Counted from the first letter of the stretch, positions 1-6,226 are shown. The stretch: DNA of 9,782 bases from JBEIFW01 sp046081125 (GCA_046081125.1 JBJTVH010000045.1:1-9782), one strand, 5' to 3'. Made by a program: numbers and translations. The notes: generated by a model not told the origin, from the letters alone.

Positions 1-750
1 ATGCCGTTCCTCCGCCGGGAACGCGTCGAGCTCGGCGAGCCACGCCTCGCCGCCCGGCAGGGTGCGCACCAGCTCCGGTGCCCGCAGGTGCATCCCGTGG
101 TAGGCGAGGCCGGCCGCGTGCCCGGCCGCGGCCACGGCACGGGCGCCGGCGGGGTCCTCGCCGTCGTCGAGGACCGTGCCGAAGGTGAGCACGGCGCAGC
201 GGTCGAACCCGGCGACGGCGGACGTGGCGAAGATCCCGCCGGCCAGTTCCCGGGCGACCGCGTTGCCCTTGGGGCCGCCGGTGCCGAGGATGAACGGCAC
301 GGCGATCGGGCGTGCCGGCGCGAAGCCCTCCGGGTGCAGCATGCGCATGGCGCCGCCGTCCCAGGTGACGGTGTCGCCTGCGAGCAGGCCCTGCACCGCA
401 GCGACCCACGACCGCACGTAGCTCCACGGCAGCGGCTTCTGGCCGAGCGTGAGCCGGCCGGTGAACCCGGAGCCGACCGCGATCTCGACCCGTCCGGGCG
501 CCAACGCGCACAACGTGCCGATGGCGGCTGCGGTGGTCATCGGGTGGCGCAGGTTCGGCACGAGCACGCCGGGGCCGAGTGCGATCGTGCTCGTGCGCTC
601 GGCCGCGAGGGCGAGGGTCATCCACACGTCCGGGTACAGCGCCGGCGAGTCGTAGAGCCACGCCCGTCGATAGCCGAGCGATTCGGCGACGGCGACGTGG
701 TCCGGGGTGGCGAGCGAGGTGGCGAACGCGCAGGACAGCTCGAGGGTCAC
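1..750 (-). CDS. LLM-class luciferase-like oxidoreductase, 3' end cut by the window edge
   Basis: Only the first 250 residues are visible; the C-terminus lies beyond position 1. The fold is the bacterial luciferase-like TIM barrel, whose members use FMN or coenzyme F420 for redox chemistry. Recognisable stretches are the N-terminal GYRRAWLYDSPALYPDVW, the strand/loop ALGPGVLVPNLRHP, then APGRVEIAVGSGFTG, and PFILGTGGPKGNAVAREL further on. The arrangement resembles methylene-tetrahydromethanopterin-reductase-like members, usually about 280-320 residues. The GTG at 750 is the first start after an in-frame TGA at 778-780, so the start is well constrained. It lies 41 nt after the thioesterase stop and may be last in that operon, but a TANNNT box 7 nt ahead of the start could give it its own leaderless transcript. 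F420 rather than FMN is an inference from the probable actinobacterial host. Substrate unknown. Confidence 0.85.
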   Translation of the reverse strand, partial: MTLELSCAFATSLATPDHVAVAESLGYRRAWLYDSPALYPDVWMTLALAAERTSTIALGPGVLVPNLRHPMTTAAAIGTLCALAPGRVEIAVGSGFTGRLTLGQKPLPWSYVRSWVAAVQGLLAGDTVTWDGGAMRMLHPEGFAPARPIAVPFILGTGGPKGNAVARELAGGIFATSAVAGFDRCAVLTFGTVLDDGEDPAGARAVAAAGHAAGLAYHGMHLRAPELVRTLPGGEAWLAELDAFPAEERH

Positions 751-757
751 GGCGCCG

Positions 758-763
758 ACGGTA
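758..763 (-). promoter_or_regulatory. Candidate -10 box for a leaderless LLM transcript
   Basis: Minus-strand TACCGT fits the actinobacterial TANNNT -10 pattern and ends exactly 7 nt before the GTG start at 750, the geometry expected if transcription begins at the start codon. There is no Shine-Dalgarno sequence in the gap. No convincing -35 is seen. Such 6-mers occur by chance, so this is tentative. Confidence 0.3.
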
Positions 764-791
764 CCCGCCCGGCTGGGTCAGCCCGACCGGG

Positions 792-1583
792 TCAGCGGCG
801 CTCGACGACGAGGGCCTGCGCGGCCTGACCGATGCGTCCGGTCGTGTCGTACAGCTCGCTGAGCGCGAGCCCGGCGCCGGATCCGCCGAAGCGGGTGGTC
901 GCGGCGAGCGCGACCCATTCGCCGACCAGCGGCCGGGTGAGGTGCACGGTGAGCTCGGCGTTGATGAACGTCCAGTCCTCGGCCGGCACGGCGGCCGACA
1001 CGCCGTTGCCGAAATCGGCCGCCGCCATCACCCGTTGCAGCGCAGAGGGTTCCTCGCCGGCGACGACCGGTGCGAGGAGGCGGATCCACACGACGGCCGG
1101 GCCGTCGACGTCGAACCCGCCGGAGACGAACCGGTGCTCGGAGCCGTCGCGGTGGAATGCCACGGTGTCGTTGCCCCACGTCGAGCGGGTGCGTCCGATA
1201 CCCTCGGGGCCGACCGGTACGTCGTCGGCGGGTTGCACGGCTCCGTCGACGGCCTGTTCCAGGCGGCGGATGCGCAACGCCCGGGCCGAGGCGACCACCG
1301 TGCCGTCGGGGACCCGGATCGTCGCGTCGACGAGCTGCACCTTGCGGCCGGGCCGCACGACGGCGGCCTCGACGGTGAGGGGCACCCCGGGCGGCATGGG
1401 GCGCTGCAGCTCGGCGGTGACCCGGGCGATGTGCATGCCGTCGCCGTCGGGCGCTCGTTCGACGGCACGGCCGAGCATCGCAGCGACCGGCCCGCCGTGA
1501 CAGGCCCGTGGGTCCCACGGACCGCGGGACAGTTCGGTAGCGATCCAGCGGCCGTCGCCGGTGGGCTCGTACAGCGCGGTCAC
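792..1583 (-). CDS. Acyl-CoA thioesterase, double-hotdog (TesB/4HBT_3-like)
   Basis: This 263-residue protein probably hydrolyses an acyl-CoA thioester to free acid and CoA in the cytoplasm. Two hotdog domains are visible. The first has the CHGGPVAAML helix entry (residues 28-37), with HGG at 29-31 as in TesB-like enzymes, followed by strands around AELQRPMPPGVPLTVEAAVVRPGRKVQL. The second contains MAAADFGNGVSAAV, FINAELTVHLTRPLVGEWV and the final AQALVVER. The Asp in AADFGNG and Gln256 match the expected positions of TesB-type catalytic residues. The GTG start at 1583 overlaps the TGA of the upstream LLM gene by 4 nt (1580-1583), which indicates translational coupling and fixes the start. 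Fold and class are fairly secure; chain length and substrate are not visible. Confidence 0.85.
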   Translation of the reverse strand: MTALYEPTGDGRWIATELSRGPWDPRACHGGPVAAMLGRAVERAPDGDGMHIARVTAELQRPMPPGVPLTVEAAVVRPGRKVQLVDATIRVPDGTVVASARALRIRRLEQAVDGAVQPADDVPVGPEGIGRTRSTWGNDTVAFHRDGSEHRFVSGGFDVDGPAVVWIRLLAPVVAGEEPSALQRVMAAADFGNGVSAAVPAEDWTFINAELTVHLTRPLVGEWVALAATTRFGGSGAGLALSELYDTTGRIGQAAQALVVERR

Positions 1584-2473
1584 GTCTGGAGCGGGAGCAG
1601 CGCCGCAGCAGCCTCGGCGAGGTGGTCGGTGAACCCGGTCGGCTCGACGAGGGGCACCACGACGAACTTGGAGAAGCCGACCTCGGTGAAGGCCTGGATC
1701 CGCTCGGCCACCGCGTCGAGCCCGACCGGCACGAACGCACGGGGGTCGACGTCGGGCCGGCGCTTGGCCAGCCCGGCGAGGATCGCGTCCGGGATCGGGC
1801 CCATCGAGTAGGCGATCAGCGCCCCGTAGTGCTCCGGGTCCATCGTGCGGCCGTGCTCGGCCGCGACGGCTTCCACCGTCTCGCGCCCGGCGCCGGCCTC
1901 GTCGGGCAGGATGAAGCTCGGCAACCAGCCGTCCGAGAGCCGGCCGACGCGCTTGAGCTCGCTCGGAGCGATCCCACCGAGCCACACGTCGATGTGCTGC
2001 TGCAACGGCTTGGGCTGGACCCGCAGGCCCGAGTAGTGGAAGAACCGGCCCTCGTGGTCCACGACGTCGTCACGCCAGCACTTGCGCAACACGGCCAGGG
2101 CCTCGTCGAAGATCTTGGCCCGGTCCTCGCGGGCGACCCCGAAGGCCTGCTGCTCCTGGGGGTCGGCGACGCCGAGCCCGAAGGCGGGCAGCAGTCGGCC
2201 GTTGGACATCCGGTCGAGCGTCGCCAGTTCCTTGGCCAGCACGATCGGGTTTCGGCCCGGGAGCACCATCACGCTCATCCCGAACTTCAGCTTGCGGGTC
2301 CGCCCGGCGGCGAAGGACATCGCCACCAGCGGGTCGGGAGCGTCGCCGCCGATCCGCTCCGACAGCCACAGGCTGTCCCAGCGCAGGTCCTCCAGCGCGT
2401 CGACGACCTCGCCGAAGCGACCGTCGTTGAGCGGGGTGCGCACCCCGAAGCCGTAGCCGACGCGGATCTTCAC
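1580..2473 (-). CDS. LLM-class (probably F420-dependent) oxidoreductase
   Basis: A full-length 297-residue luciferase-like monooxygenase-family protein. Typical stretches in order: the N-terminal strand KIRVGYGFGVRTP; WDSLWLSERI; KLKFGMSVMVLPGRNPIVLAKE; the hallmark LATLDRMSNGRLLPAFGLGV; RFFHYSGLRVQPKP, followed by the DVWLGG strand; and GFSKFVVVPLVEP near the C-terminus. The pattern is that of actinobacterial F420-dependent LLM oxidoreductases, although FMN use cannot be excluded. The frame stays open far upstream, but that part is antisense-type sequence over the hydrolase. The real start is the GTG at 2473, which overlaps the hydrolase TGA by 4 nt (2470-2473). The 3' end overlaps the thioesterase start in the same way, placing it mid-operon. 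Substrate unknown. Confidence 0.88.
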   Translation of the reverse strand: MKIRVGYGFGVRTPLNDGRFGEVVDALEDLRWDSLWLSERIGGDAPDPLVAMSFAAGRTRKLKFGMSVMVLPGRNPIVLAKELATLDRMSNGRLLPAFGLGVADPQEQQAFGVAREDRAKIFDEALAVLRKCWRDDVVDHEGRFFHYSGLRVQPKPLQQHIDVWLGGIAPSELKRVGRLSDGWLPSFILPDEAGAGRETVEAVAAEHGRTMDPEHYGALIAYSMGPIPDAILAGLAKRRPDVDPRAFVPVGLDAVAERIQAFTEVGFSKFVVVPLVEPTGFTDHLAEAAAALLPLQT

Positions 2474-3180
2474 GATGCCTCCCGGGCCAGTGGTTCGAGG
2501 ATGTCCGCCACGGCGTCGGGCCGGGACAGGAACGGCGAGTGGCTCGCCGTGAGCTCCGCCACGTGGGTGCACCGGGCCGCCATGACCCGCTGGGCCTCGA
2601 CGGTGATCGAGCGGTCCTCGGTGCACACCACGTAGGTGGACGGGATCGTGCGCCAGGTCGCCGTGCGGACCGGCTGGCCGAGCGTGGCCATCGGCTGCGG
2701 GCCGAGCCGGGCGAGGGCAGCGGCGACGTCGGCCTCGGCGCAGTCGCCGTACAGCGCCGGCGCGGCCAGCACCGGGTCGAGCAGCATCGTGCCGTCGGCC
2801 TGGGGCCGCATCGCCCGGTTGAGATCGGCCGGGGTGGGGGACCGCATCGCTTCGTCCCGCAGGCTCGAGCCCTCCTCGACGCAGAACGCGCACAGGTACA
2901 CCAGGTGGGCGACGTTCCCGGCCGCTGCGGCGGCCTCGGTGATGACGCCACCACCGTAGGAATGGCCGACGAGGACGACCTCGCCGTCGATGCCGGCGAC
3001 GACGCCGGCCACGTGGGCCGCGTCGCCGTAGAGGTCGCCGAGCGGGAGGCGGGAGGCGCCGTGCCCGGGCAGATCGACCGCGACGGCGGCCAGTCCCCGT
3101 TCGGCCAGCGCGGCCACCTGGCGTTCCCAGCACCAGGCGCCGTGCCAGGCGCCGTGGACGAGCACGATGGTGCGAGCCAT
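2470..3180 (-). CDS. Alpha/beta-fold hydrolase (esterase-type)
   Basis: A 236-residue serine hydrolase of the plant-methylesterase/hydroxynitrile-lyase-like branch of the alpha/beta fold. The N-terminal VLVHGAWHGAWCWE carries the oxyanion-loop HG, followed by AVDLPGHGAS. The nucleophile elbow is GHSYGG with Ser74; the likely acid is Asp189 in CTEDRSI, and the base is His214 in TASHSPF, so the triad looks complete. No signal peptide is present, so it should act in the cytoplasm, probably on an ester or related bond. The ATG at 3180 is chosen because MARTIVLVHG begins directly with the first beta strand. In-frame ATGs at 3189 and 3192 would add 3-4 residues, and no clear ribosome binding site decides. 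It is the first of three genes joined by 4-nt overlaps. Confidence 0.87.
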   Translation of the reverse strand: MARTIVLVHGAWHGAWCWERQVAALAERGLAAVAVDLPGHGASRLPLGDLYGDAAHVAGVVAGIDGEVVLVGHSYGGGVITEAAAAAGNVAHLVYLCAFCVEEGSSLRDEAMRSPTPADLNRAMRPQADGTMLLDPVLAAPALYGDCAEADVAAALARLGPQPMATLGQPVRTATWRTIPSTYVVCTEDRSITVEAQRVMAARCTHVAELTASHSPFLSRPDAVADILEPLAREAS

Positions 3181-3197
3181 GGCCCGCATCATGGCAC

Positions 3198-3219
3198 CGG
3201 GGGGCGTTGCCGGCCCCCG
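3198..3219 (-). other. GC hairpin in the gap ahead of the hydrolase
   Basis: A 6-bp inverted repeat (3198-3203 with 3214-3219) encloses a 10-nt loop in the 44 nt between the small membrane-protein gene and the hydrolase start. No T-run follows on the minus strand. It could be a weak terminator, a processing site, or a fold in the hydrolase leader, or chance in such GC-rich DNA. Confidence 0.25.
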
Positions 3220-3224
3220 TGCGG

Positions 3225-3539
3225 TCACGGCTGCAGTTCGGCGTCCTCGTCGAGGCGCGGCCAGGCGGCCGGCAGGTGCAGACCGATGACGAGCCCGGCG
3301 GTGGCGAGCGCGCCGACGACCGGGGTGGCGGGCAGGCCGGCGAGTTGCACGAGGGTGACGGCGAGCGCTGCGGCGATGCCGCTGGCGGCGAGGGCCACCC
3401 GCACGGCGAGGTGCCACGCCTCCACCCGGTCGTGCGGTGCCACGTCGAACGGTGCGGTGCCGGTCGTCACGCCGGTAGTAGACGGCGCGCCGGTGCCGAC
3501 GTGCACCGAACGGGAGCGGTTGTCACACGACTGGCACAT
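3225..3539 (-). CDS. Small hypothetical membrane protein, two predicted TM helices
   Basis: I do not recognise this 104-residue protein. It opens with MCQSC, a CxxC pair, followed by a polar Ser/Thr/Gly-rich stretch to about residue 43. Two hydrophobic segments follow, about 45-66 (VRVALAASGIAAALAVTLVQ) and 71-89 (ATPVVGALATAGLVIGLHL), and then a short acidic tail ending DEDAELQP. A two-helix inner-membrane protein is the best description. The ATG at 3539 is used, but ribosome-binding signals are weak and later GTG codons (for example at residues 14 and 24) are possible; these would drop the CxxC. It lies 44 nt upstream of the hydrolase on the same strand and could lead that operon. Its upstream end faces the SDR gene across 81 bp. 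Coding status is supported by the coherent hydrophobic pattern, not by homology. Confidence 0.55.
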   Translation of the reverse strand: MCQSCDNRSRSVHVGTGAPSTTGVTTGTAPFDVAPHDRVEAWHLAVRVALAASGIAAALAVTLVQLAGLPATPVVGALATAGLVIGLHLPAAWPRLDEDAELQP

Positions 3540-3607
3540 CCGAGGCTCTGCCGGTGACGAGGGGATGGCGTCGCGGTGACAATCCGATGACGCGAACGAC
3601 CAGGCCG

Positions 3608-3613
3608 TAGGCT
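3608..3613 (+). promoter_or_regulatory. Candidate -10 box for a leaderless SDR transcript
   Basis: TAGGCT matches TANNNT and ends 7 nt before the ATG at 3621. No Shine-Dalgarno sequence lies between, which is consistent with a leaderless mRNA starting at the A of ATG. A GATGAC at 3586-3591 sits 16 nt upstream and is at best a weak -35. Confidence 0.4.
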
Positions 3614-3620
3614 CGCCGAC

Positions 3621-4394
3621 ATGGTCGAGCAGCCCGATCCCGCCGCCTTGTTCCGCCTCGACGGTCGCGTCGCCGTCGTCACCGGTGCCTCGTCGGGGCT
3701 AGGTGTCCGCTTCGCCCGCACCCTTACCGCAGCCGGCGCCCGAGTGGTGCTCACGGCGCGCCGCGCCGATCGGCTCGAGGCGTTGGCGGCGGAACTCCCC
3801 GGGTCCGTGGCGCTCGGTGCGGACGTGTCGTCGGCGGCGGACCGGGAACGGATCGTGGCCACGACGCTCGAGCGCTGCGGCCGCCTCGACGTGCTCGTCA
3901 ACAACGCCGGCGTCGGCCACAAGGTGAAGATCGACGCCGAGACCCTCGAGGACTTCGAGCAGGCGATGGCGGTCAACGTCACCGCCTGCTGGCACCTGGC
4001 CAAGCTCGCCGCGCCGGCGATGATCGCCAACGGTGGCGGGTCGATCATCAACATCGCATCGATCCTCGGTCATGTCGGTTCGCACCCGATCAGCCAGGCG
4101 CACTACTGCGCCTCGAAGGGCGCACTGGTCAACCTGACGCGGGAGTTGGCGCTGCAGTGGGCGCGCAAGGGGGTGCGGGTGAATGCGCTGTGCCCCGGAT
4201 GGTTCCCGTCGGAGATGACCGACGGCATGGACACCGACGAGGGCAGCCAGCGGTTCATCGCCCAGAACTCGCCGATCCCGCGCATGGGTGAGCTGTGGGA
4301 GCTCGACGCTCCGCTGCTGTTGCTCGCCGGGGACGGCAGCCGATTCATGACCGGCCAGAGCGTGATCGTCGACGGCGGTTGGACGGCGCGCTGA
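3621..4394 (+). CDS. Classical SDR-family oxidoreductase
   Basis: A 257-residue short-chain dehydrogenase/reductase, the standard size for classical members, which interconvert alcohols and ketones with NAD(P)(H). The Rossmann glycine motif TGASSGLG is at 21-28, the adenine-site Asp68 in GADVS, and the structural NNAG at 94-97. Catalytic Asn119, Ser147, Tyr162 and Lys166 (YCASK) are all present. The C-terminal VNALCPGWFPSEMT and GQSVIVDGGW are typical of the family. Arg47 and Arg48 just after the second strand suggest a preference for NADP(H), which is an inference. It is transcribed alone, divergent from the small membrane-protein gene and 98 nt ahead of mscL, which has its own promoter-like and ribosome-binding signals. 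The family contains many substrates; names such as FabG or gluconate dehydrogenase are not justified here. Confidence 0.93.
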   Translation: MVEQPDPAALFRLDGRVAVVTGASSGLGVRFARTLTAAGARVVLTARRADRLEALAAELPGSVALGADVSSAADRERIVATTLERCGRLDVLVNNAGVGHKVKIDAETLEDFEQAMAVNVTACWHLAKLAAPAMIANGGGSIINIASILGHVGSHPISQAHYCASKGALVNLTRELALQWARKGVRVNALCPGWFPSEMTDGMDTDEGSQRFIAQNSPIPRMGELWELDAPLLLLAGDGSRFMTGQSVIVDGGWTAR

Positions 4395-4422
4395 CCCGCC
4401 GGCCGGCTCCGGCGAGTGTCGT

Positions 4423-4438
4423 TGGGCCGGACGGCCCA
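4423..4438 (+). terminator. Short hairpin after the SDR gene
   Basis: TGGGCC (4423-4428) and GGCCCA (4433-4438) form a perfect 6-bp stem with a 4-nt GGAC loop, 28 nt past the SDR stop. There is no U-tract. It may be a weak terminator isolating the SDR from mscL, or chance. Confidence 0.3.
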
Positions 4439-4453
4439 TCCCTCTGCGTCGGA

Positions 4454-4459
4454 TATGGT
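4454..4459 (+). promoter_or_regulatory. Candidate -10 box of mscL
   Basis: TATGGT fits TANNNT and lies 33 nt before the GTG start of mscL, leaving a leader of roughly 25-28 nt that contains the Shine-Dalgarno site. No clear -35 hexamer is seen at the usual distance. Confidence 0.4.
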
Positions 4460-4482
4460 CCCGCGACACAACGACTACCTTC

Positions 4483-4488
4483 GGAGGG
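4483..4488 (+). promoter_or_regulatory. Shine-Dalgarno site deciding the mscL GTG start
   Basis: GGAGGG ends 4 nt before the GTG at 4493. It is the clearest ribosome binding site in the window and fixes this start over the long in-frame upstream extension, which overlaps the SDR gene. Confidence 0.8.
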
Positions 4489-4492
4489 TCCC

Positions 4493-4888
4493 GTGTCGGA
4501 GAAGAAGAGCCTCGTCACCGAGTTCAAGGAGTTCATTGCGAGCGGCGACATCATCCTGCTGGCGATCGCGTTCATCCTCGGCGGTCTCGTCAAGGCGGTG
4601 ATCGACAACATCGTCAAGGCGATCTTCCAGCCGATCATCGCCGCCGTCGTCGGCAAGCCCGATTTCTCCTCGATCGGTTTCGACCTCGGCAAGAGCCGCG
4701 TCGGTGTCGGCCTCGTGCTCAACGCCGTGATCGACCTGGTGCTCACCGGCCTCGTGCTGTTCGCGATCTACAAGTGGTACCAGGCGGTGCGCAAGCGCCA
4801 GGGCGTGATCGTCCCGCCGCCGCCCGGGCCGACCGAGGCCGAGCTGCTTACCGAGATCCGCGACCTGCTCAAGGAGCAGAAGGGCTGA
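4493..4888 (+). CDS. mscL: Large-conductance mechanosensitive channel MscL
   Basis: A 131-residue inner-membrane channel of the MscL family, which opens under membrane tension to release solutes during osmotic downshock. The amphipathic N-terminus has VTEFKEFIASGD (8-19). TM1 and the pore span about 20-44. The periplasmic loop follows, with KPDFSSI at 55-61, and TM2 spans about 73-93 (GLVLNAVIDLVLTGLVLFAIY). A proline-rich linker (PPPPGP) leads to the signature C-terminal helix LLTEIRDLLKEQ (118-129). Length matches the family. Aligned by eye to E. coli MscL, the TM1 constriction is atypical: the usual Asp18 is Leu22, Gly22 is Ala26, Val23 is Phe27 and Gly30 is Lys34. The gene is transcribed alone and ends at a strong hairpin facing the convergent VOC gene. 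Confidence 0.92.
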   Translation: MSEKKSLVTEFKEFIASGDIILLAIAFILGGLVKAVIDNIVKAIFQPIIAAVVGKPDFSSIGFDLGKSRVGVGLVLNAVIDLVLTGLVLFAIYKWYQAVRKRQGVIVPPPPGPTEAELLTEIRDLLKEQKG

Positions 4889-4896
4889 CCGTTTTC

Positions 4897-4932
4897 CCGG
4901 TCGTCGGCGGTCCGGTTGCCGCCGACGACCGG
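4897..4932. terminator. Strong hairpin between convergent mscL and VOC genes
   Basis: A perfect 14-bp inverted repeat (4897-4910 with 4919-4932) encloses an 8-nt loop in the 54-bp space between the two stop codons. It starts 8 nt after the mscL stop and 10 nt beyond the VOC stop. The stem is very GC-rich. There is no U-run after it on either strand; the only T-run (4892-4895) precedes it on the plus strand. Its position suggests a bidirectional terminator of the U-less type reported for actinobacteria. Confidence 0.75.
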
Positions 4933-4942
4933 TCGGCTCCGG

Positions 4943-5350
4943 TCAGGCCGTCTCGAGGAACTCCACCCAGTTGCCGTCGGGGTCCTCGACCATGCCGACC
5001 CGCACGCCGGGACGGATCTCCCGGGGGGTCCACACGACGGTGGCGCCGGCGGCGTCGCACGTGGCGATGATCTCGTCGAGGTTGTCCACCGAGATCGTCC
5101 AGTACCGCATCCCGGTCGCGCCGCCGATGCCCTTGGGCGGGTTGGCCGCTGCCGGAGTGCGCTCGCCCATCGAGACGAGCTTGATGAGCGACGTACCGCA
5201 CAGCAGCCGCTCCATCACCGTGCCCCCGCCCATCGGCATCGTGCCGGCGTGTTCGAAGCCGAGCACGTCCCGGTAGAACGCGAGGCACGCGTCGGCGTTG
5301 CGCACCACGAGGCCGAGATCGATCGAGTCCTTGGTCAGTGAGACACCCAT
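4943..5350 (-). CDS. VOC-superfamily (glyoxalase/dioxygenase-fold) protein
   Basis: A 135-residue single-polypeptide member of the vicinal oxygen chelate fold, with two beta-alpha-beta-beta-beta modules. The first module starts IDLGLVVRNADACLAFYRDVLGFEHAG. The second starts MRYWTISVDNLDEIIATCDAAGATVVWTPREI and ends with VGMVEDPDGNWVEFLE. Glu130 in NWVEFLE is at the position of the usual last metal ligand. The first ligand, commonly His just before the first strand, appears to be Asp11 here, so metal binding and catalysis are uncertain. VOC proteins include glyoxalases, extradiol dioxygenases, isomerases and antibiotic-binding proteins; nothing here picks one. It lies 35 nt after the TSUP transporter stop on the same strand and may be cotranscribed, or started from a CAGACT box 6 nt upstream. 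Confidence 0.88.
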   Translation of the reverse strand: MGVSLTKDSIDLGLVVRNADACLAFYRDVLGFEHAGTMPMGGGTVMERLLCGTSLIKLVSMGERTPAAANPPKGIGGATGMRYWTISVDNLDEIIATCDAAGATVVWTPREIRPGVRVGMVEDPDGNWVEFLETA

Positions 5351-5356
5351 GGGTCC

Positions 5357-5362
5357 AGTCTG
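5357..5362 (-). promoter_or_regulatory. Possible -10 box immediately before the VOC start
   Basis: Minus-strand CAGACT keeps the key A2 and T6 of a -10 element and ends 6 nt before the ATG at 5350. No Shine-Dalgarno site is present, so a leaderless start is possible. Weak evidence. Confidence 0.25.
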
Positions 5363-5379
5363 GCGCGCCGTGCCGGGCG

Positions 5380-5397
5380 GCCCGGTCACCACCGGGC
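5380..5397 (-). terminator. Hairpin overlapping the TSUP stop codon
   Basis: GCCCGGT (5380-5386) and ACCGGGC (5391-5397) make a perfect 7-bp stem with a 4-nt loop. The transporter TGA (5386-5388) lies inside it. It could attenuate readthrough into the VOC gene; there is no U-tract. Confidence 0.35.
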
Positions 5398-6153
5398 GAT
5401 CTGGACTGCGGCGACCACGATCCCGAAGGCGATGACGATCCGGCGCAGCCGCTGGGCGGGGATCCGCCCGACCGCTCGACCGCCGAGGTGGCCGCCGAGC
5501 AGGCTGCCGACGGCCATCACGGCGGCGAGCGACCAGGCGACCTCGCCGGACACGAGGAAGAACGCTGCGGCCACCCAGTTGACGACGGCGGACAGCAACT
5601 GCTTGCTCGCGTTGAGCCGCGCCAGGGTGTCGGTGCACACCAGACCGAGCACGGCGAGCAGCATGATGCCGAGCCCGGCGCCGAAGTACCCGCCGTAGAC
5701 CGACACCGCCCCGATCGCCCCGATGCCGGCCCAGGAGACGGTTCCGCTGTCGGTGCCGGACCGCTCGCCGTAGATGGCGCGCTTGAGGCGGTCCTGCGTG
5801 CCCAGCAACACGCAGGCCCCGAGGATCAGGAACGGCACCAACCGGTCGAAGAGCTTTTCCGGGGAGACGAGGAGCAGGCCGGCGCCGGCGAGGCCCCCGG
5901 CACCGGCCGCCGCCGCCATCCGGCGGACGCGGTGGCGCTGGCCGGCGAGATCGGCTCGTTGGGCGAGCGTGCCGCCCACGTAACCGGGGCAGAGCGCCAC
6001 GGTGTTGGTGACGCTGGCCGACACCGTCGGCACCCCGAGCCACACCAGCGTCGGGAACGACACGAGGCTGCCGCCGCCCGCGACGGCGTTGATGCCCCCG
6101 GCGGCGACGGCGGCGAGCGCCGCCACGGCGTGCCCGATCGCCGAGACCGTCAC
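5386..6153 (-). CDS. TSUP-family (TauE/SafE-type) membrane transporter
   Basis: A 255-residue polytopic membrane protein of the sulfite-exporter TauE/SafE family (DUF81), which moves sulfur-containing or organic anions across the inner membrane. The N-terminal motif INAVAGGGSLVSFPTLVWLGVPTVSASVTNTVAL is diagnostic. A second repeat-like half begins VSVYGGYFGAGLGIMLLAVLGLV, followed by LNASKQLLSAVVNWVAA and the GSLLGGHLGGRAVGRIP loop. Seven to eight hydrophobic segments can be counted, and the length fits the family. The GTG at 6153 is preceded by GGGGAA with a 6-nt gap, which supports this start. It is divergent from the ABC operon across 120 bp and upstream of the VOC gene. Substrate unknown: sulfite, sulfoacetate and other anions are all known for the family. 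Confidence 0.9.
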   Translation of the reverse strand: MTVSAIGHAVAALAAVAAGGINAVAGGGSLVSFPTLVWLGVPTVSASVTNTVALCPGYVGGTLAQRADLAGQRHRVRRMAAAAGAGGLAGAGLLLVSPEKLFDRLVPFLILGACVLLGTQDRLKRAIYGERSGTDSGTVSWAGIGAIGAVSVYGGYFGAGLGIMLLAVLGLVCTDTLARLNASKQLLSAVVNWVAAAFFLVSGEVAWSLAAVMAVGSLLGGHLGGRAVGRIPAQRLRRIVIAFGIVVAAVQIARW

Positions 6154-6159
6154 GACACG

Positions 6160-6165
6160 TTCCCC
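6160..6165 (-). promoter_or_regulatory. Shine-Dalgarno-like site of the TSUP gene
   Basis: Minus-strand GGGGAA ends 6 nt before the GTG at 6153, supporting GTG initiation and excluding the long upstream frame that continues to about 6217. Confidence 0.5.
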
Positions 6166-6218
6166 GATTCACGTAGCCGTAACAGAGCGGAATCCCCCTC
6201 GTCTCATTGGTGCACAAC

Positions 6219-6226
6219 GGTATACC
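6219..6226. promoter_or_regulatory. Palindrome GGTATACC, possible operator
   Basis: A perfect 8-bp AT-centred palindrome in the middle of the divergent spacer, 48 nt before the binding-protein ATG and 66 nt from the transporter GTG. GGTATA half-sites are known for GntR/FCD-family regulators such as NanR. No regulator gene is in view, so function is inferred from position and symmetry only. It could equally be part of a -10 region (TATACC). Confidence 0.3.

Noticed and set aside
1..828. Long open plus-strand frames across 1-3579 (for example 1-828, 579-1811, 1622-2635, 2539-3579)
   Set aside because: They are antisense to genes with clear family motifs and translate into Arg/Gly/His/Pro-rich sequence with no domain; long open antisense frames are expected at this GC content.
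2474..3133. N-terminal extension of the LLM gene (frame open to 3133)
   Set aside because: The extra sequence is low-complexity Arg/Gly/Pro and covers the hydrolase; the GTG at 2473 overlapping the hydrolase stop begins exactly at the family N-terminus.
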